From positions 434,001 through 498,000 of the forward strand of contig JAPDRN010000003.1 in the NCBI GenBank assembly GCA_030247855.1: 64,000 nt of DNA, in the 5' to 3' direction. Source of the stretch: Knufia peltigerae. Taxonomy: Eukaryota; Ascomycota; Eurotiomycetes; Chaetothyriales; Trichomeriaceae. A program made the position numbers and the translations under genes. Of the stretch, positions 44,132-55,341 are shown in pieces. The notes beneath the pieces were generated by a model. The model made no database searches. It had not been told where the DNA came from and was given only the letters and a program-made list of their open reading frames with translations. Numbering within the stretch: position 1 is the first letter of the stretch; every line of letters starts with the position of its first letter.

Positions 44132-45963
44132 ATGAATTGTCCATCTAGAACTGACAACGTCAAGCTAGAGCACCCAGACTGGAACCAAAATCCACCAGAC
44201 TTGGCAGCCGATCTCACGACATGCCAGGATCTCAATGGCATCACCAACTCGCGAGAGTACAAGGGGGCTGACGACCATGACGGGATAGGCTCTTTGTCTC
44301 CAACCGTAGAAGTCGGTCTGTTGGACAGGCCCCCCGACACTCTTGCTCCAGTGGCGTGCGAGGCGAGGCTCCCTTGTGGTAAGTGTGGAACCTGGTCTAC
44401 TATGTCTGCTCTGCCCCCAGCATTGATAGTTGAAGACTGAATACTGGCCATGTTGGCTTTACACAGGAGTTATCTCGCCCCTCAAGACGGTTACCATTGT
44501 TGATGGCCGCAACCGTCTTGCATCTCCCCTCGACACTCCGGCTCCCACTGCGTCGGCACTCTGGAGCTGGACAACCTGGGGATTGTCCGTTGCCATCACC
44601 TCGTTCGCGTTCTCCGCCATCGGCCAGACCTATGAGGTGCATCAAGGATGTTTCGGCAACGGCCCGGCCTCCGCTCATCTGACAAAGTCACCGGGAGTTA
44701 AGACATCGAGTGTACGCAAAAGATCGACCTGCTCCGACGATAGAGCAGATCAGGACCTCTATAATACTCCGCTTCATGTTGGTGCTTTGTTCATCATTCT
44801 CTTCGTCTCGACATTGGCTTGCTCGTTTGCCATGTTGGCTTCCAACTTTCCAGGTCTTCGGCTTCCAGCACGCTTCTTCTTTGTGGTTCGGCATTTTGGC
44901 ACTGGCGTTCTCATTGCAACCGCATTTGTCCATCTTCTCCCGACCGCCTTTATTTCTTTAGGAGATTCTTGCCTGTCCAGCTTCTGGAGTACCGACTATC
45001 CCGCCATGCCTGGCGCCATAGCCCTGGCTGGAATTTTCCTAGTTATACTTGTCGAGATGATCTTCCATCCGTGTCGACAGGTCCAGCCGAGGCGGTATAG
45101 CGTTTCTGGGAATGATACTGCGTTCACCAAAGACGCACATGTCAATATCTCGCGGACGTACCCAACCGGCCCACTGCGAGACATGGGTCCTTTGGTCGGG
45201 AACACCTCAAGTATTAGTCGCAACCTCTCCCGAGTTCACGATGCACACGACGTCGACGAGATATCGCATGTTAATCCTTCCAAAGCCAGGGCTCGGTCAA
45301 CTTCTCGTTTCGGAGACAATGACGCTCATTCATTGTCCATGGACACAATGGCCCGAGATGTAAAACTCCGAAAAGCTCGGTTGCAATGTGTTCTCCTGGA
45401 GATCGGCATACTCTTCCACAGCGTCTTCATCGGTATGGCCCTGAGCGTTTCGACCGGAAAAGAGTTTGTGGTTCTTCTGATTGCCATTGCTTTTCATCGT
45501 AAGTAGACCCCGACAGCTCGACTCACTTTGAAACTAACGCGGACCATTAAGAAACATTCGAAGGCCTTGCTCTAGGCTCTCGCATTGCCAATATTGACTG
45601 GCCGATGGGCACATGGCAGCCGTGGTTCATGGCCCTTACATATGGATGCACGTATGGAGTCTCCTCTGTTTTGTGTGGTACATGCCTCCTAACATGTCGA
45701 ACAGCACCCCAATTGGCCAAGCTATTGGTCTCGCAACTCACTCACTGTATAGCCCGACCTCAGAGACCGGCCTATTACTTGTGGGTACAATGAATGCTCT
45801 CTCGGCGGGACTTTTGACCTTTGCGTCGTTGGTGGAGTTGCTCTCCGAGGACTTTCTCAGTGACAACAGTTGGGATGTTCTACGGGGAAAGAATCGGATC
45901 TTTGCATGTGTATTGGTATTTTCTGGCGCATTCGCGATGAGCGTCGTGGGTGCCTGGGCATAG
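44132..45963 (+). CDS. ZIP family zinc transporter
   Basis: Four exons: 44132-44378, 44467-45498, 45552-45651 and 45705-45963, in phase, 545 aa. The hydrophilic N terminus of about 140 residues is long for the family. Membrane helices start at HVGALFIILFVSTLACSFAML. GTGVLIATAFVHLLPTAF carries the conserved His of TM3. A cytosolic loop with scattered His (HDAHDVDEISH) follows. LEIGILFHSVFIGMAL (TM4) and FHQTFEGLALGSRI (TM5, with His and Glu of the metal path) are diagnostic. The last helices end FSGAFAMSVVGAWA. It resembles plasma-membrane Zrt1/Zrt2 importers. A Cys-containing luminal segment (GDSCLSSFW) lies between helices. Metal specificity is by family only. Confidence 0.92.
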
Positions 45964-46351
45964 AGGGGTTCGGATGAAGCCTTTTGGCTTGTCAGCTATT
46001 ATGATAGAAGCAGTGTAGGTAGTCATGGAGGAAGCAGAACAGTACAAAATGAGACTTGCATGTAGGCACGGAGTACTCGTCCGTACGGTAGTGGGTGGAG
46101 ATTGAGACTTGGCGTTTCTCCGCAATCGATGCCTGGCTCAGAGAAGAAAGTTGAGCGCAAAAGTTGCAACATCAGATAAACTTACAAGCAGCGTTGCCTT
46201 TTTCCACCAGCGACGCAAATTAGCTCGCCAACTCGAGCAGGCGTGATTGTCCTACGGCCTCACTCGTGAAGACTAGCACCTCTCTCTTCTCCTCAAACCC
46301 TCGTCGTACATCTTCATAACAGAGTGTGACTGCTCCTAGTTTCCTCAAAAG
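45964..46351. other. Intergenic, 388 bp
   Basis: Contains a variant of the dispersed motif (CGGAGTAC at 46069-46076 followed by CCGTACGG). No gene seen. Confidence 0.5.
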
Positions 46352-48379
46352 ATGGATTCATCCGGAGGCCCTCCGCGGGTCAAGAACAAGGCCGCCGCGC
46401 CTGTTCAGATATCTGCCGAACAACTTCTACGCGAAGCCGTAGACAGACAAGAGCCGGGCCTCCAAGCACCAACGCAGCGATTCGCCGATCTCGAAGAACT
46501 TCATGAGTTTCAAGGCCGGAAGAGGAAGGAGTTTGAAGATTATGTACGCCGCAACAGAATCAATATGAACAATTGGATGCGATATGCACAATGGGAACTT
46601 GAACAGAAGGAATTCCGACGTGCGAGGTCAATCTTCGAGCGAGCGCTGGACGTGGATAGCACCAATGTACAGCTGTGGATTCGGTACATTGAAGCCGAAA
46701 TGAAGACGAGGAATATCAACCATGCACGAAACTTATTGGACAGAGCGGTCACCATCTTGCCTAGGATCGACAAATTGTGGTACAAGTATGTCTATATGGA
46801 GGAGACCTTGGGGAATGTACCTGGCACAAGACAAGTTTTCGAACGCTGGATGAGCTGGGAACCTGATGAGACCGCCTGGCTGGCATACATCAAACTTGAG
46901 AAGAGATATGGAGAATACGACCGCGCCCGTGCTGTTTTTGAGCGATTCACGGTTGTTCACCCTGAACCCCGGAACTGGATCAGATGGACTAAGTTCGAGG
47001 AAGAGAATGGGACAAGCCAGTTGGTGCGAGATGTGTTCGGCGTCGCCATTGAAAGTCTGGGTGATGATTTCATGGACGAGAAACTCTTTATCGCGTACGC
47101 ACGATACGAGGCTAAACTGAAAGAGTATGAACGGGCTCGAGCGATTTACAAGTACGCTCTGGATAGATTACCACGCTCACAATCCGTGGCATTGCACAAA
47201 GCTTATACACAATTTGAGAAGCAGTTTGGCAATCGGGAGGGAGTCGAGGATGTGATATTGGCGAAACGCCGGGTCCAGTACGAGGAACAGCTCAAGACAA
47301 ACCCTCGCAATTACGATGTATGGTTTGATCTCGCCAAATTGGAAGAAGCCGGGGGCGATGTCGATCGGATACGAGATGTGTACGAGCGAGCCATCGCGCA
47401 GATCCCGCCCTCCCAGGAAAAGCGCCACTGGAGAAGGTACATCTATCTGTGGATCTTTTACGCCTTGTGGGAGGAAATGACAAACAAGGACGTGGAACGA
47501 GCAAGGCAGGTCTATCAGGAATGCCTCAAGCTTATACCGCACAAACAATGGACATTCGCCAAGATCTGGCTTATGAAGGCACAGTTTGAAATTCGACAAA
47601 TGCAACTCCAGGCTGCAAGAAAGACACTTGGTCAAGCCATTGGGATGTGTCCCAAAGATAGCCTCTTCCGAGGTTATATTGAGCTTGAGAAGCAGCTGTT
47701 TGAATTTGTGAGGTGTCGGACGCTTTTCGAGAAGCAAATCGAGTGGAACCCGTCCAACGGTCAGTCATGGATTCAGTTTGCAGAGCTTGAGCGAGGACTC
47801 GACGACCTAGAACGAGCCAGGGCCATTTTCGAACTAGCTGTCGATCAACCCACCCTCGATATGCCTGAGCTGGTCTGGAAAGCTTACATCGACTTTGAGG
47901 AATATGAGGAGCAGTACGATCGTGCTCGAGCGTTGTATGAACGATTGCTCAGCAAGACGGACCACGTCAAGGTATGGATCAATTATGCACGCTTCGAAAT
48001 CAACGTCCCGGATCCCAACGAGCCGGAGGTCGAAGGCGAGGAACAGACAGTAAGCGAGGATGCAAAAGCGCGGGCTCGTAAGATCTTTGAACGAGCACAC
48101 GATTTATTCAAATCAAAGGCGATGAAGGAGGAAAGAGTAGACCTGTTGAACGCGTGGCGTTCGTTCGAGCAGACTCATGGATCACCTGAAGATATTGAGA
48201 ATATCGAGAAACAGATGCCACGCAAGGTCAAGAAGAGGAGAAAGATCGAAGAGGATCGATTTGAGGAGTATATTGATTACGTGTTCCCTGCTGATGACGA
48301 GAGTGCGGCAAAGATGTCGAAACTGTTGGCGATGGCACATCAATGGAAGGCGAAGCAGACGAATGGCTCGGGAGAATGA
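46352..48379 (+). CDS. CLF1: Pre-mRNA splicing factor Clf1/Syf3 (crooked neck)
   Basis: Single exon, 675 aa, the usual fungal length. The protein is built from HAT (half-a-TPR) repeats: repeated W..Y...E / R.R.I.ERA units such as NNWMRYAQWELEQKEFRRARSIFERAL and LWIRYIEAEMKTRNINHARNL, continuing to about residue 600. The C terminus is basic (KQMPRKVKKRRKIEEDR). Clf1 is a scaffold of the Prp19-associated complex and helps recruit the tri-snRNP; it is nuclear and essential in yeast. No introns are present despite the length. Confidence 0.97.
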   Translation: MDSSGGPPRVKNKAAAPVQISAEQLLREAVDRQEPGLQAPTQRFADLEELHEFQGRKRKEFEDYVRRNRINMNNWMRYAQWELEQKEFRRARSIFERALDVDSTNVQLWIRYIEAEMKTRNINHARNLLDRAVTILPRIDKLWYKYVYMEETLGNVPGTRQVFERWMSWEPDETAWLAYIKLEKRYGEYDRARAVFERFTVVHPEPRNWIRWTKFEEENGTSQLVRDVFGVAIESLGDDFMDEKLFIAYARYEAKLKEYERARAIYKYALDRLPRSQSVALHKAYTQFEKQFGNREGVEDVILAKRRVQYEEQLKTNPRNYDVWFDLAKLEEAGGDVDRIRDVYERAIAQIPPSQEKRHWRRYIYLWIFYALWEEMTNKDVERARQVYQECLKLIPHKQWTFAKIWLMKAQFEIRQMQLQAARKTLGQAIGMCPKDSLFRGYIELEKQLFEFVRCRTLFEKQIEWNPSNGQSWIQFAELERGLDDLERARAIFELAVDQPTLDMPELVWKAYIDFEEYEEQYDRARALYERLLSKTDHVKVWINYARFEINVPDPNEPEVEGEEQTVSEDAKARARKIFERAHDLFKSKAMKEERVDLLNAWRSFEQTHGSPEDIENIEKQMPRKVKKRRKIEEDRFEEYIDYVFPADDESAAKMSKLLAMAHQWKAKQTNGSGE

Positions 48380-50360
48380 TTTCAGACAAACAACGCCAGA
48401 ACAGGACGATCAGTTGTCGCGAACCTCGAAGTAGGAGTAATTATCACAATATACTCCCGGTGTTGACTGATGCATTGTGGCGTGGCCGACGTTTCAGAAG
48501 TCTCGGACGAGCAGAGAAAGAGGTGATTTCCATTTCCATGTTGTTGACTTTCTTACAGTACTCGTATTTTGCACGTGGTTCTCGTAAAGGCCATAGTTTA
48601 CGAGTACTATTTGTACGGACACGAGATACTCCGTATTTGACAGGACAAGGTGCCTTTGTAGTGTTCCTAGTGTATTCCATGCCGTACCAATTTTAGCATA
48701 GTTGCAAGTGACTGGTGGTGACTGGTGTCTGACCCCTGATTTGCAGTGTCTTGTTCCTGCGTCAGTGGCTCATTAGCACCCTCCATTGGTATTAGTCGCC
48801 CAGTAATTCTTCCCAGTCCCGCGACTCGGCAAACACTGTGAAACACCTGGAGCTGATGAACGGCAGACCAGGCCTTGGATTCGGTACAGCTAGGCCTGCT
48901 CCATCCTCCATCATGATCTCTAGTGAGCCATCACTTCTCAACAAGCCCGCTGCCTACCGTCTGTCCCTCTCATGCCGCCCTCCCCGTGTGACCAGTCAAG
49001 TTGGATGCTAGAGACGCAAACATGAAGTCCGGGAATATGGTTGGCTTAAGGCGTGGTTCCATGGATACAGGCTTCTACCAGCACGGCTACGAGTGGTCGT
49101 TATACATACGCTTCAACTATGATATCTGGTGGGTGACCTGTACGGTAGTACTGAGGAAATATTACTCCGTACAAGCAAAGAGTTCTGCACAAGAGAGTGG
49201 CTGGACGCCGTCAACCAAAACCAGACTCCGTAGTCACAACGAGAAACAACTCTACACCAATCTTGGTAGGGACAACGCCCTCGCTTCCCACCTTCTACTC
49301 GTCCTCTCATCGTTCTCTTTGGTGCTAGCCTGCTCCGTAAGCGACTTCTTGTCCACAATCACACCTCCTCTCCGTCTTTCCCACACCTGCTGCCGCCCGA
49401 ACTCGACCCATGCCGCCTCTTGTTGCCTTGCTACATTTTCTTCCTCGAATTTTCTTCTTCTTCTCTGGACTACATAGCACCTGATAGAAGGCCTTCACTC
49501 CTGCATACAAGTACTGCGAGGCTGAAAATAAGTGACTATTCTGTTTGGTGTCGCCCATCTGCTGATCGCTTCTGCTCACCGCGGCCCACTTGGACGGGAT
49601 CAACCTTGGACAGGATTCCGTCTCATTTACCATTGGCACCACTCCACCACGCAATCAAAATCATAACTCACGTCTAGGAGTCTTTGACGGAGAACACATA
49701 CGCCAACTATTCCTTGTCGAAAGCTGTATCTTTCGTCTTTCGTAAGTCTCAATCTCTTTCTTCGTGTACTCGGTGGACGCACATTATCACTCCCTCCCTA
49801 TCTGTGGTCGCAGTAAGGCTAACATTTCACTCGTTCAAGGTCTCAGCACCCTTTTCGTTCCCTTTTTTCGCGCCCACAGCCGTTCGTTGATCGCTCGAGT
49901 TGAGCTCGAATTGACTGCTCTCTTTTCCTCGTGTGCAAAGACTACCAACAAAGCCCTTTGTGAGCCAGTTATCGTGGTCGAACCCGAGTTACAAGGCTCG
50001 CCCTCCTAAGAAACCGCTGGCCCGAGCTCAGAGCACACCCGTGGCGGCAGGGCCCTCCTTTGTCGCTGGAGAAACATCCACCTCAACTACTGCGCGAAAC
50101 CACCGCGTCCTGGCGCCATCCAATATTTGTTCGCCCTATCGATTCTAGATCCTATCGTTGCGCACCCTGCACAGCAACCAGGGTTCTCATTTTGCGCAGG
50201 CGTTTGCTTGCTGAAATCCTACAGCAATTCAACAACCTGCAGTGCAGGTTCTTTCTCTTCTACGATACCCTATACATCGTCTCTTCCGGTATGAGTCTGC
50301 CTACACGAGCTTGACAAGAAGACTGCGTCACAAAGGGGAGGACACGAGGCCGGCCTGGAG
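48380..50360. other. Long intergenic region, 2 kb
   Basis: No gene supported. Copies of the dispersed motif at 48627-48635 and 49163-49172. 49280-50360 is pyrimidine-rich leader-like DNA of the kelch gene. It may hide a 5' exon, which I could not identify. Confidence 0.5.
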
Positions 50361-52754
50361 ATGTCAGCTCCAAAACCTCCCGTTGCACTTAAAAATCAAT
50401 GCTCGATCGTCCACAATGGTGTCATCTATGTTTATTCCCCGGACGCTTTTCAGACGTTGGAATTGAAAGAGGGCGCACAATGGAAGCAAGAGACAAATGG
50501 CGTGTCGGTGGAAGGAGCCGTCTGTGTTAAGGGCGGTGTGGATGGAGACAACTCAAAAACCGCTCTATATGTTGTTGGAGGAGCTGCGAATGCGTCTTCC
50601 TCTGATTACCCTGGACTGCAGCGTTTCTCGATCACAGACAAGTCCTGGCAGACTATCACCCCGGCCGTCAAGGTCACGCAGAACCGGCACAACCACGGGG
50701 CCGCCTACATGAACACCTCGTCCTCCATCTTAGTGTATGCCGGATCTCAAGACAGTGGCTATGATGGTCTCTCTTCGGAAACATTTGTACTGGAGACGTA
50801 TCCGCCATATCGTGTGCTGGCCTACAGCTCGACTGCACCACCAACCAAGAGGCCTATCATGCTACCATGGAGTGAAGATCGAGCTTTCATGGCAGGCGGC
50901 AGTTCGACAAATGTCAATCTTTTTACCTTTGGTCCTCAAGATGGCTGGCAAGATCTTGGACTCTCCCTCCCTGCCCCCCTTCCTGATTCATCTGTGGCGC
51001 AGAGCGCCATCCTGACGCTGGACGACAATAGCAAGATATTGCAAACATTCAACCTGGGACAGGACGTGCCCAATATTACATCAAATGTCTTGTTAAATGC
51101 TGGAGGCCAACTTGCGTCCTTTGGCGAAACAGTTGGAGGCAGTGTCCCAACATCCACCCCCACAGCCTCGGCAGGCGGTGGCTCCAAAGCTAAGAGAGAT
51201 GTTTTTCTCAACACGTACCCAAGTTACAATAACAGCCTCGCCCCCTCAAGTTCTCGCACCGACTTCGATTTGGTACAAGGAGAGAATGGCCTGGCCGCCT
51301 TTGTCGGAGGCTCTACCGACTCTGTGGCTTTCTTCAACCAGACAGGCAACAGTTGGATTTCCACAACATCAATCCTTGGGAAACAAGAAGCCATCAGTAC
51401 ACCCTCAACTACGCAATCTCCTGCAAGCGCAAGCGCAACGTCTACACCAAGTAGTCCTGCCGGCTCATCCTCTCATAAAACCAATGGCTTGGCCATTCTG
51501 GGTGGAGTACTGGGTGGTATCTGTGGCCTCGCCGCCATCCTGATCATAATCCTCCTGTGGCTTCGTTCGGTTCGCAGGAAACGGGAACGGGCTGAGAAGC
51601 AAAGTGGTTATGGAGACGACAAGAAGAGAAGCGGAGAGTACAATTTCGAGGAACAGGGTTTACAACCTCTGGCACGGCAAGGCCAACCCATGGGAAGAAG
51701 CCCGGTGCCGTCCACCGTGATCACAGAGGCCGACAGCACTGCCATGGTAGGAAACAAAGGTGACCCCAAATATCTCATTCGACGCGTGTCCTCGGAACGA
51801 GTCCAGACGCCAGGATACCGCGGATCTGGCATTGGGTTCGGCCAAGCACTGTTCAAACGCGAAAAGAGTCCTCTATCTATATCCAAACCGATGAACCCAA
51901 TTCTTGGAGATTATCAAGCAAGACCAAGTATCGAGCTAGGGCGAGCAACTCCTGTCGGGGAACCTATGGTAGCAACTGTAGCTACACCGGCGAGAAAAGC
52001 TTCCCAACGCAAAACTGATGAAGGCTGGGGTAAATACTTCCAGAGCGAGCCACAGACAGGCAACCGGACTATGTTCTTTGGAAGGAGCTCAGGTGCCAGT
52101 CGAGGCAAAAGTGGTTTCTGGCCAGGTTCTGGTGTACCGGAAAGCTCAACCCGATCAACCCCTGCTCGGTCAACAAAAATTGTTCTCCGAGACAGCAATG
52201 GCAACCCGCTCCAGGCTCATATGGTTGCAGCAGGAAGCCCTACACTTGAACATGGACACCCGGACCCTCAGTCACGAGGACTTCAGGTAGCTGAGGGAAT
52301 ACCTGCTCGTATCTCCCGCGCCAGTTCTGTCAGTACCAATTCTGACGAAGAGTACGAAGATGATCATATTGAAGGTGCATTCTCCAGCGGAATCCCTGCC
52401 AGTGTGGACGGCATGCCATGGACACCAGTAGGAAACACCTGGGGTGGCCCAGCTCAGCGACCGCTTCGACCTCCAAGCAGTTACTATCAAACGCAAGACA
52501 TGCCTCTGCAGACCGCATCATCGGAGGAAACGACCGGTACTCAAGGCTCGTCTATACCATCATTCCCCATGCCGAACTCGGTTCGAAGCATGAATCCGGA
52601 CGGAGGCAGTGTCAGTACAGCTGAAGCGCCTGCTATTCGAGTTAACGGCCATGGGCAGGAGTCTCGCGACTATTTTTCGCACACGCGCGCAAGAAGTGGC
52701 ACACCTGAAAACAACGACATGTCGTGGTTGAATCTAGGAACCCCCAATCGGTGA
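50361..52754 (+). CDS. Kelch-like ectodomain membrane protein
   Basis: One exon, 797 aa as called. Residues 1-340 show beta-propeller-like repeats: LKNQCSIVHNGVIYVYSP, ALYVVGGAANASS, NRHNHGAAYMNTSSSILVYAGS, AFMAGGSSTNVNLFTFG and LAAFVGGSTDSVAFFN. A Ser/Thr-rich stem leads to a membrane helix at about 374-398 (LAILGGVLGGICGLAAILIIILLWL), then RSVRRKRER and a 390-residue disordered tail ending DMSWLNLGTPNR. I see no signal peptide. The frame upstream is open to about 50295 but has no ATG, so an unseen first exon may supply one. The frame also stays open for 104 codons after the TGA at 52752. Role unknown. A cell-surface sensor is an inference. Confidence 0.8.
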   Translation: MSAPKPPVALKNQCSIVHNGVIYVYSPDAFQTLELKEGAQWKQETNGVSVEGAVCVKGGVDGDNSKTALYVVGGAANASSSDYPGLQRFSITDKSWQTITPAVKVTQNRHNHGAAYMNTSSSILVYAGSQDSGYDGLSSETFVLETYPPYRVLAYSSTAPPTKRPIMLPWSEDRAFMAGGSSTNVNLFTFGPQDGWQDLGLSLPAPLPDSSVAQSAILTLDDNSKILQTFNLGQDVPNITSNVLLNAGGQLASFGETVGGSVPTSTPTASAGGGSKAKRDVFLNTYPSYNNSLAPSSSRTDFDLVQGENGLAAFVGGSTDSVAFFNQTGNSWISTTSILGKQEAISTPSTTQSPASASATSTPSSPAGSSSHKTNGLAILGGVLGGICGLAAILIIILLWLRSVRRKRERAEKQSGYGDDKKRSGEYNFEEQGLQPLARQGQPMGRSPVPSTVITEADSTAMVGNKGDPKYLIRRVSSERVQTPGYRGSGIGFGQALFKREKSPLSISKPMNPILGDYQARPSIELGRATPVGEPMVATVATPARKASQRKTDEGWGKYFQSEPQTGNRTMFFGRSSGASRGKSGFWPGSGVPESSTRSTPARSTKIVLRDSNGNPLQAHMVAAGSPTLEHGHPDPQSRGLQVAEGIPARISRASSVSTNSDEEYEDDHIEGAFSSGIPASVDGMPWTPVGNTWGGPAQRPLRPPSSYYQTQDMPLQTASSEETTGTQGSSIPSFPMPNSVRSMNPDGGSVSTAEAPAIRVNGHGQESRDYFSHTRARSGTPENNDMSWLNLGTPNR

Positions 52755-55341
52755 CTTTCGAACCGTTTCTCGCGAATGCTCTACCAATACTTGCTGGACG
52801 ATGTTGCACGAAAATCACCGAACACGCAAGTCCCACCTAATACGGCAGGTTCTGTCAAGAGCCAGAATCGGCCCAGAGGGAAGAAACCTGCACTGTTTCG
52901 GACCCGATCGACACCCCGGAAAACCCAGGCGTCTCACGAGCCGAGAATGGTGATCAAACATCAATCCTGGGAGGACGTAATGGTAGAGCCTCCAACCCGT
53001 TCTAAGCCAGCGGCTTCGATACAGTCGGTGTTTTTGGAATCTCGAGACAGTCGGCGGTTGACGATGTAAGTGCGAACAGGAAAGGCGATTTGAAGGATCT
53101 CATGTCGATCACCTCTGAACCTGATGTGGCGGAAAGCGCATTTTACTTTCTTTTCCAAGCGATCTCATTATCATATCTGTTTCTTTAATGTGCTGACGGT
53201 CATCTTACCCACGATATCAATGAATGCGGCCATCAAGGGTACGCATTAGTGTACCATAGTTGGAGGAGATGTTAATATAATGATCCAATAGTGTATAGTC
53301 CAAGCTAGTCATGTAGATTGAAAAGGCAAACTATCTTATGGTAATCGTCCTCATTTCACCTTTCTTACTGCGATTGATTTGTGCTAGGCAATTTGGCTCA
53401 AAGATGTATACATGATGGATGAATGCGTCACCCACGGCGTGTAATACTGTTTGTAATAAACTCTAGCCGGATGCACACGTTGAACAAAGAGACGTCCAGA
53501 GTTTCACCCACGTGCGAATTTGACAAGAGTGTGGGATGGGAATCCTTGCCTAGGATGGATATTTCGGCCCGGTAAATCCCCTAAATTACATTGTTGTATC
53601 ACTATTGTGTGGTCGATTTTCATCATAGCCATACCCATGCAAACTTGTGCAGTCAATGGGCAAAAGTCGATCATAGATGATGTGATGATGTGTACTCTGT
53701 AAGGACAGCACCTAGGCATGGAATGTCGAAGCGTCAGCGGGACGAAAATTGACGTTGAGCATGTGACCATCACCATCACCACTACTGTACGAGTTCTCGT
53801 TGTCCTTGGAAAGAGTGCGGGAAACCCTAGAGGCAATAAATGCCTTTCGAAAGATCGACTGAAGATCACAATTATTCAGCCTGATGATCATTACAAAATG
53901 TTGTTATGGCTTCTACGAGCACGAGTATGAGCACAGCACAGTGTACGTACAATACCTATCGTCCAGTATTACGCATCCCACTCACTTGCTCAAGGGCTCC
54001 TAATCGGTCCCTCGTGGTCGACAAAGTGTGCCAGACGCAGACGTCTCCGCAAATGCCCGCGATAGACAACGGGCAGCTACTCCGTACCATTAGAGATGGG
54101 AATTGCGGGTGGCGCGCGCCTTTTTCGTTATCAATTGTGGGTTGGGAACTCCGACTTGATGGTTTACTGTCAAGGACGAAATAGCGAACAAGGCTTGACT
54201 GGTTTCTCCGAGATAAGAAACACGTAGAAATGAATTCAAGCCCTGTGCGCAGAGTTTTACTCAAGTACGGAGCGAGGAAGACGAGAAATCCCTAGTGTTG
54301 TCGCGACCAAGACTTCATTATTGAACCTCGTAATGTGCCATCTCGAGTGAGGGTGGTGAACAATGCCATGTGTTGGCGTGGGAAGTCGACTATTGGAGGG
54401 AATTCCAAGGTCCGGGTGGATTTTCGAGGCCAGGACAGACTGCATGAACTGTGGGAGAAACGCGTAATAAAAGGGAGGGAGTCACCAAAGAGCGGCGCAG
54501 AGACCACCACACTTTATGACTGTTCTGCCTTGTGGACCTTCCGATGCTCCGGGGGCCTTTGCTCTTTGCCCTGATGACCTGCCCGGTTTATGGGCCTCCA
54601 TTGGCCTTAGCTCCCCGATACTGCCCGGACTCACCAAGAGTGGCTTGTGGGTTGTGGGCTTCCCTCCTCCTTACTACTCGTACTTTAGGCTACCCTAAGG
54701 TAAGACGGCACCTACGGAGTACAGGCTTGCACAGTCCTCGTAGTGACACTCTCACACCTTCATTCATGTACAATCGCCAATCATTCCACCCACCTGCACC
54801 CATCGACTTGTATATGTGAACCATCCATCGTTCATGCCTACTTGATTGACTTACCGTTCCCAACCATAAACCCACCAAACAGCAGCTGCACCCCCCCGCT
54901 TCCTGTTTATCAAGAACGTCCATTCTCTCTTCTTCTCTTTCTTCTTCCTTTCCACATCTTCCTGATATCAAGGGAAGATATCCACTGCCCAAGAGACCAC
55001 CGTCCAGGTCGTCTCTGATCGCCACAATTCGCCTCTGACTCAACCCTCCTGCGTCGCAACATCACCACTCTGGGTTACTCGACCTTCGCGCCACTTCCAA
55101 TCGCACTTTGCCATCCAGCCCAACTCTACGCAAAGCGCTATCGTTGCTTCTTCTGTTGAAGAATATCGTGTGGTGAGTCACCCCTTCATGAGATATCACA
55201 ATCTCACCTGGTACACTACATCTACCCATCTACGCCGCGTCGCGCACCTATGCTCGATCGATTCAATTCAATTCGAGCGCTGACTCATACTCTGCCATGA
55301 CCAGACTTCTTTCACACGATCCTCCCAACACAACATCAACT
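52755..55341. other. Intergenic region, 2.6 kb, with possible 3' exon of the kelch gene
   Basis: 52755-53066 is an in-frame open continuation of the kelch-like gene that ends in a consensus donor. Copies of the dispersed motif at 54078-54087, 54265-54272 and 54713-54722. The right end is the C/T-rich leader of STB3. No separate gene supported. Confidence 0.5.
55173..55304 (+). other. Probable 5'-UTR intron of STB3
   Basis: GTGAGT donor at 55173 and CCAG acceptor ending at 55304, with CTGAC branch-like sequence before the acceptor (132 nt). It would remove the ATG at 55297 and leave 55342 as the first start. Confidence 0.5.
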
